In this document: piece after piece, positions 60,736 to 64,000 of the stretch | Layout of the letters: each line of letters begins with the position of its first letter | Position numbering within the stretch: position 1 is the first letter of the stretch | Source: Arthrobacter terricola | Lineage (GTDB): Bacteria; Actinomycetota; Actinomycetes; Actinomycetales; Micrococcaceae | Direction: 5' to 3' | Assembly (NCBI RefSeq): GCF_004354015.1 | Contig: NZ_SMRU01000021.1 | Location: 1-64,000 of the forward strand | Length of the DNA: 64,000 nt | Notes under the pieces: model-generated | The model's database searches: none | What the model was told of the DNA's origin: nothing | What the model saw: only the letters and a program-made list of their open reading frames with translations | Program-made: the position numbers and the translations under genes

Positions 60736-61003
60736 AGCGGTCCATGAAAGCGGTCCATCCTTGGTCCCTCCAGCGGGTCCATCCTTGGTCCCTCCAGCGG
60801 GTCCATCCTTGGTCCTTCCAGCGGTCCATCCCTGGTCCTTCCAGCGGTCCATCCCTGGTCCTTCCAGCGGTCCATCCTGGTCCTTCCACCGGTCCATCCT
60901 GGTCCTTCCAGCGGTCCATCCCTGGTCCTTCCACCGGTCCATCCCTGGTCCTTCCAGCGGTCCATCCTGGTCCTGCCAGTGGTCCATGAAAGCGGTTCAT
61001 CCT
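60736..61003. repeat. 22-24 bp minisatellite, about 11 units
   Basis: Units begin GGTCCAT at 60752, 60776, 60800, 60823, 60846, 60869, 60891, 60913, 60936, 60959 and 60981; the core is GGTCCATCCCTGGTCCTTCC plus AGC or ACC. Period 24, 24, 23, 23, 23, 22, 22, 23, 23, 22. Both ends are capped by a variant unit containing CCATGAAAGCGG. All frames stay open through it, so ORFs here are artefacts of the repeat. No spacers, so it is not CRISPR. Confidence 0.9.
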
Positions 61004-61051
61004 GTCCCTACGGGTTTGGTCGGCGGTGGGCCACGCCGGGGACCAAACTGA

Positions 61052-61530
61052 AATAGGTCACTCGTGGACCGCCCGGAGACATGCCATGCACAGAATGTCT
61101 CCGTCTATTACACGGCCCTCGATCTAGGCTCCAGTCACAAGCCGCGCCATTGCGATCTCCATCCTTGCTGACTAGAACAAGGGAGCAGCAGTCCATTGCG
61201 GCAGCGGAGGAGTTCTCCACTACACGCAACCAGAAGGTGGGGCCAGGTACGGCCGCCTGAGGCCACTGCGTCATGCGATCATCAGATGTGTGACGGCACC
61301 GGACCGAACCGCAAGCAAGGACAGGCGTCGCGCGAAGCACGCGAGGCGAATCGCCCAGGCCAAAGCACCCCTCGATGCCGCCGCCCCCGCCGGGCGATAG
61401 CCACCAACCGCCGAACCCCTCCCGCGCCGACGGCAGGTGGTGCGGTGTGTCGGAGTGGCGGTAGCCGCAGACCCGGGGCCGTCGAGAATTTTCCGGAACT
61501 GTCGGCAGGGTCGCCATATTAAGAGGACTC
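61052..61530. other. gene-poor DNA
   Basis: About 480 bases with no supportable gene; long open frames exist because of high GC content only. Confidence 0.45.
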
Positions 61531-62725
61531 GGGGCTTCGCCCCTCGTCCCTTGGTGTGATCCGGTTCGTCCATCGTCCCGTCTATCGTTGTGTTCTCCGC
61601 GTTGTGGTTCTTCTTTGTGTTTCCCGGGCCTGGCGGCCCGAGCCCCCGGCCTGGCGTCCGTGAGCTCCGCGGCACGCTTTTCGCCGCGGCTGTCTGTTTG
61701 TTGTTCGTGCTTTGCTGCGCTTCGCGTCCGCGCTGCGCGCGGCCCGTGTTGTCCTCCTCTCGTTTCCCGCCGCGGTGTTCTGTCCGGGGCTCTGGCCGTG
61801 CGCGGCCGGGCCTTGTTCTTCCCGCTCTCCGGGGTCTTCGTCTCCGCTGCGCTTCGCCTCCGCCCCCGTTTCGCTGCGCGGTCCTGTTCCTGTGTCACCT
61901 GTTCACCGGTCTGCTGGGCGTTGTGTTTTTCTCAGGGCTCCGCCCTGGGCGCGGGTGGTTCCTCCATTGGTTTGTTGGTTCAGCGTTGGTGTCGCCTGCC
62001 GCGGGCGGTCTGGTGCACGGTTCGTTGGGCGTGCTGGTTTACGAAGTGTTTGTCTGTCTGTGGCTGCGCCACCGGCTTCTGCACCTGCGGCGCGGTGTGC
62101 TTCGCCGGCGTCCGTTCTTGTCATTGCGTCATCGTGATGTTTCCGGGGGCTGCGCCCTCCGCTTTTCGATTCGTTGTCCTGCCCGGTCAACGATGTGTTT
62201 CCCGCGGGGCTTCGCCCCGGGCCGGTGGTTCCTCCTCGTGTTCTTGTTCCGGCGTTGCGTGCGCCTGCGGCGGGCGGTGTGCGTCGTGGTTTCCTCTGCG
62301 GTTCACTGCAAGTTCCCAGTGGCTGCGCCCCCGTCATGTTGTCGGACCGATGACGGTCAGGTGAACGACATGGTGCCCGTGGCTATGTGCCGGCGGACGC
62401 CACGGCAGACACCCGCACCTACGTGACAAATCGTCCACGGCCATCCACCATTGCGAAGCAATACGTCCAGCGCCCCGCTGCACCAACAAGAACATCGTCA
62501 CGACCCCACTTCCCGCGCCGCAGGCAGCCCACCAGGTCAGACAAGACCGAAAACCAGCCACCCACACCACCGGGGCGAAGCCCCCACCACGCCGACAACC
62601 TCCACCCACCCCCAATGTGCACCAGGCACCCACCCGCCGGCCGCAGGCCAAACCCCGTCAACACCAACTGACGAACCAACAAGCCACACCCACGAGGCAC
62701 CCACTGCCCGCCGCAGGCGTGTTAA
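61531..62725. repeat. hairpin-rich block with switch in strand composition
   Basis: From 61531 to about 62350 the plus strand is very poor in A and carries recurring short hairpins of type GGGGCTTCGCCCC (61531), CAGGGCTCCGCCCTG (61933), GGGGGCTGCGCCCTCC (about 62145) and GCGGGGCTTCGCCCCG (about 62213). From about 62400 to 62725 the composition is reversed: A/C-rich, poor in T, with the complementary type CGGGGCGAAGCCCC (about 62570) and CCGCAGGC motifs. The two parts thus look like one repeat family in opposite orientation around about 62375. No gene is supportable; long ORFs here are Cys/Arg/Pro-rich artefacts. Confidence 0.6.
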
Positions 62726-62775
62726 AGGCCCGCTGCAGGCGACACACCGGCGAGGACACGGCGGCACAGGATTAC

Positions 62776-62791
62776 CCCAAAAGTTTTTGGG
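62776..62791. repeat. perfect 16-bp palindrome
   Basis: CCCAAAA-GT-TTTTGGG. It stands out in GC-rich DNA; about 280 bases upstream of the last gene. It could be a protein-binding site at a replication or transfer locus. Confidence 0.35.
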
Positions 62792-63031
62792 AAAAGTTCG
62801 GTCAAAGGCCGTCACTACTCCGAAGAAGCCGCACACAGATGAAGTAGAGGCAATAGAGCTTCTGGTCCGTCGTGAAGACACCAGAACGCTTGCGCATGAC
62901 GGTCAGACATGTTCGCAGCCGTACACACGTTTTACAGGCCAGAAGCGGGCGCGGGGTTCCTCCCGCCGCGTGGGGCGATTCGGGGATTTCTACAGCGAGT
63001 CAAAGTCGGTAAAAAGCCCCGAATCCGCCTA

Positions 63032-63058
63032 GCCGGGTCTGCCGGGCCTCCACCCGGC
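63032..63058 (+). promoter_or_regulatory. leader hairpin before the last gene
   Basis: GCCGGGT and ACCCGGC flank a 13-base loop directly upstream of the ATG at 63068. It may influence translation of the downstream gene. Confidence 0.3.
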
Positions 63059-63067
63059 AATCTACGC

Positions 63068-64000
63068 ATGTTCCAGGGTATGGAGCAGCGTATTTTCCGG
63101 TTGGCGCGAGCCGGCGGCATCGACACAAACCCCACAACCTTCACACAGCGGGCCGGGACTTTCGCGTCCGCCGCGACCAACACCGGCCAGGCCACCCTTC
63201 TGACCCGCCGCGAGAAGACGGGGCTGAACGGCTACCTCATTCTTCCGGCCGCCGCGCTCGGAACCAACGCCCCGCTGCACCTGGCGCACACCGTCGGCGC
63301 CCGCGCCGAAGAGGCTCAGATGCCCGAGGAACTGGGCGACACCCCGGCGATCGGAAAGCTGAAATACAAGCCCTCCCCGGCGCTGCGGGAGACCCAGTCC
63401 GGCATCGACCCGACCGAACTTCCCCGGCTGCTGGCCAACGCCATGCCCGAAGGTTCCTGGGTGGCCGTGACGATGCGCAAGCCAACCAACAGGGAGCGGA
63501 AGTTCTACACGCCGTGGCTGGCCAACCGGCTCGGCACCACGGTCCCGACGCACCACTCCACGTCCCCGAACGCTGTCGTTGTCTCCATCACCGCGGGCGG
63601 ATCCTCGAAGGAGGAAGTGACGTCACTGCTGTCCCAGGTCACCGCCGGCCTGCCCGGTTTCGACCTGGACTCCGGCGTGCGGTTCGCTCCGACACGGTCC
63701 CCACTGTTCCTTGGGCTTCCCGCAGGACTGCTGCTGGCCGCCGCCACCTTGTACGGTCTGCCGATGATCCCCGCCGAGTACGCCCAGTACGTTCCCACGC
63801 TGGCCACTCCACTCCTGCTTGTGCTCTCCGGCGTCGCCGCCGCGCTCGGCCTGGCCGCCCTGACCGGTCGCATCACCTCCCCGGACACGAAGCTGCGCAA
63901 CTGCCTGGCCCAGCCGGCGTTCGCTGCTCCCCCGGCACGGCGCGGGCGCCCTCGGCCGCCGCGGAAAGAACAGACCATCCGCGGACACCGTAACGTCAAC
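63068..64000 (+). CDS. probable conjugation/secretion-type membrane protein, 3' partial
   Basis: The frame is open from ATG 63068 to the window edge (311 codons). A soluble N-terminal domain (RLARAGGIDTNPTTFTQRAG, GQATLLTRREKTGLNGYLIL, WVAVTMRKPTNRERKFYTPW) leads to two membrane helices, FLGLPAGLLLAAATLYGLP and LATPLLLVLSGVAAALGLAA, and then a basic stretch (ARRGRPRPPRKEQTIRGH). A soluble head, two helices and a continuing cytoplasmic part is a layout seen in membrane-bound DNA-transfer ATPases of actinobacterial plasmids and ICEs; the diagnostic ATPase part would lie outside the window. ATG 63080 is an alternative start. Confidence 0.6.
   Translation, partial: MFQGMEQRIFRLARAGGIDTNPTTFTQRAGTFASAATNTGQATLLTRREKTGLNGYLILPAAALGTNAPLHLAHTVGARAEEAQMPEELGDTPAIGKLKYKPSPALRETQSGIDPTELPRLLANAMPEGSWVAVTMRKPTNRERKFYTPWLANRLGTTVPTHHSTSPNAVVVSITAGGSSKEEVTSLLSQVTAGLPGFDLDSGVRFAPTRSPLFLGLPAGLLLAAATLYGLPMIPAEYAQYVPTLATPLLLVLSGVAAALGLAALTGRITSPDTKLRNCLAQPAFAAPPARRGRPRPPRKEQTIRGHRNVN

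Noticed and set aside
60736..61003. CRISPR array
   Set aside because: Units are directly adjacent with no unique spacers, and no cas gene is present.
60491..61051. 186-codon frame through the minisatellite
   Set aside because: All six frames are open across the repeat, ribosome site is absent and the product is only the translated repeat.
61588..62426. Long overlapping plus-strand frames in the hairpin block
   Set aside because: Products are Cys/Arg/Phe/Pro-rich in several frames at once; open only because the strand lacks A and therefore stop codons.
62451..63032. 193-codon plus-strand frame before the last gene
   Set aside because: Composition (Thr/Pro/His) reflects the A/C-rich strand; no ribosome site, no domain.
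1..64000. tRNA, rRNA or riboswitch genes
   Set aside because: No cloverleaf, rRNA-like or recognisable riboswitch core sequence was noticed by eye; a covariance-model scan would be needed to exclude small RNAs.

Overview
The window is GC-rich. Its gene content (Hanks-type kinase with PASTA, FHA-ABC transporter, DUF4190, DUF805 and DUF2516 membrane proteins, many lipoproteins, GTG/TTG starts) points to an actinobacterium, most likely an Arthrobacter-like Micrococcaceae; this is inferred from protein families, not from a marker gene. The low density of housekeeping genes, the Rhs toxin, a dead IS, numerous broken paralogues and what looks like a conjugation-type protein at the right edge suggest a large plasmid or a genomic island.

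Layout. 1-5.9 kb: end of a GGDEF diguanylate cyclase, small proteins, an aminoglycoside-type phosphotransferase, a GNAT acetyltransferase and two immunity-type genes (DUF4241, Imm-5-like). 6.4-11.4 kb: a secreted 1524-residue Rhs/YD-repeat protein with an unrecognised C-terminal tip, followed by a small four-helix membrane protein that could be its immunity protein. 11.8-14.9 kb: a UDG-like protein, a hypothetical protein and a solitary PD-(D/E)XK nuclease-like protein. 15-50 kb: an envelope region of lipoproteins, small membrane proteins, a Ser/Thr kinase coupled to an FHA-ABC transporter, and two complete, paralogous three-gene two-component operons (30.4-27.5 kb and 46.3-43.4 kb), with decayed extra copies of several of these genes. 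Inside it, at 34.3-37.9 kb, sits a compact operon (Fe(II)/2OG dioxygenase, glycosyltransferase, MFS exporter, possible Cys-containing peptide) cut by an ISAs1-like element with two frameshifts. 51-59 kb: a nucleotidyltransferase divergent from a two-gene cassette of a HEPN-SNF2 helicase and a sacsin-like GHKL ATPase, a strong candidate for an anti-phage system. 59-64 kb: an RNase HI-like protein, a 22-24 bp minisatellite, a strand-asymmetric hairpin-rich block without genes, and the start of a membrane protein that runs off the window.

How it fits together. In the envelope region I found ten copies of a 20-bp imperfect palindrome, roughly TGTCCNCCGAANGGGGNACA, almost all in intergenic DNA upstream of lipoprotein or membrane-protein genes. 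Two of the promoters also share a second palindrome at a matching distance. This looks like an undescribed regulon; the twin LuxR/NarL-type response regulators encoded within it are natural candidates for the binding factor (inference).

At least eight genes are broken by frameshifts, mostly paralogues of intact neighbours. Very long ORFs elsewhere in the window are intact, so real decay is more likely than poor sequence quality, but raw reads should decide.
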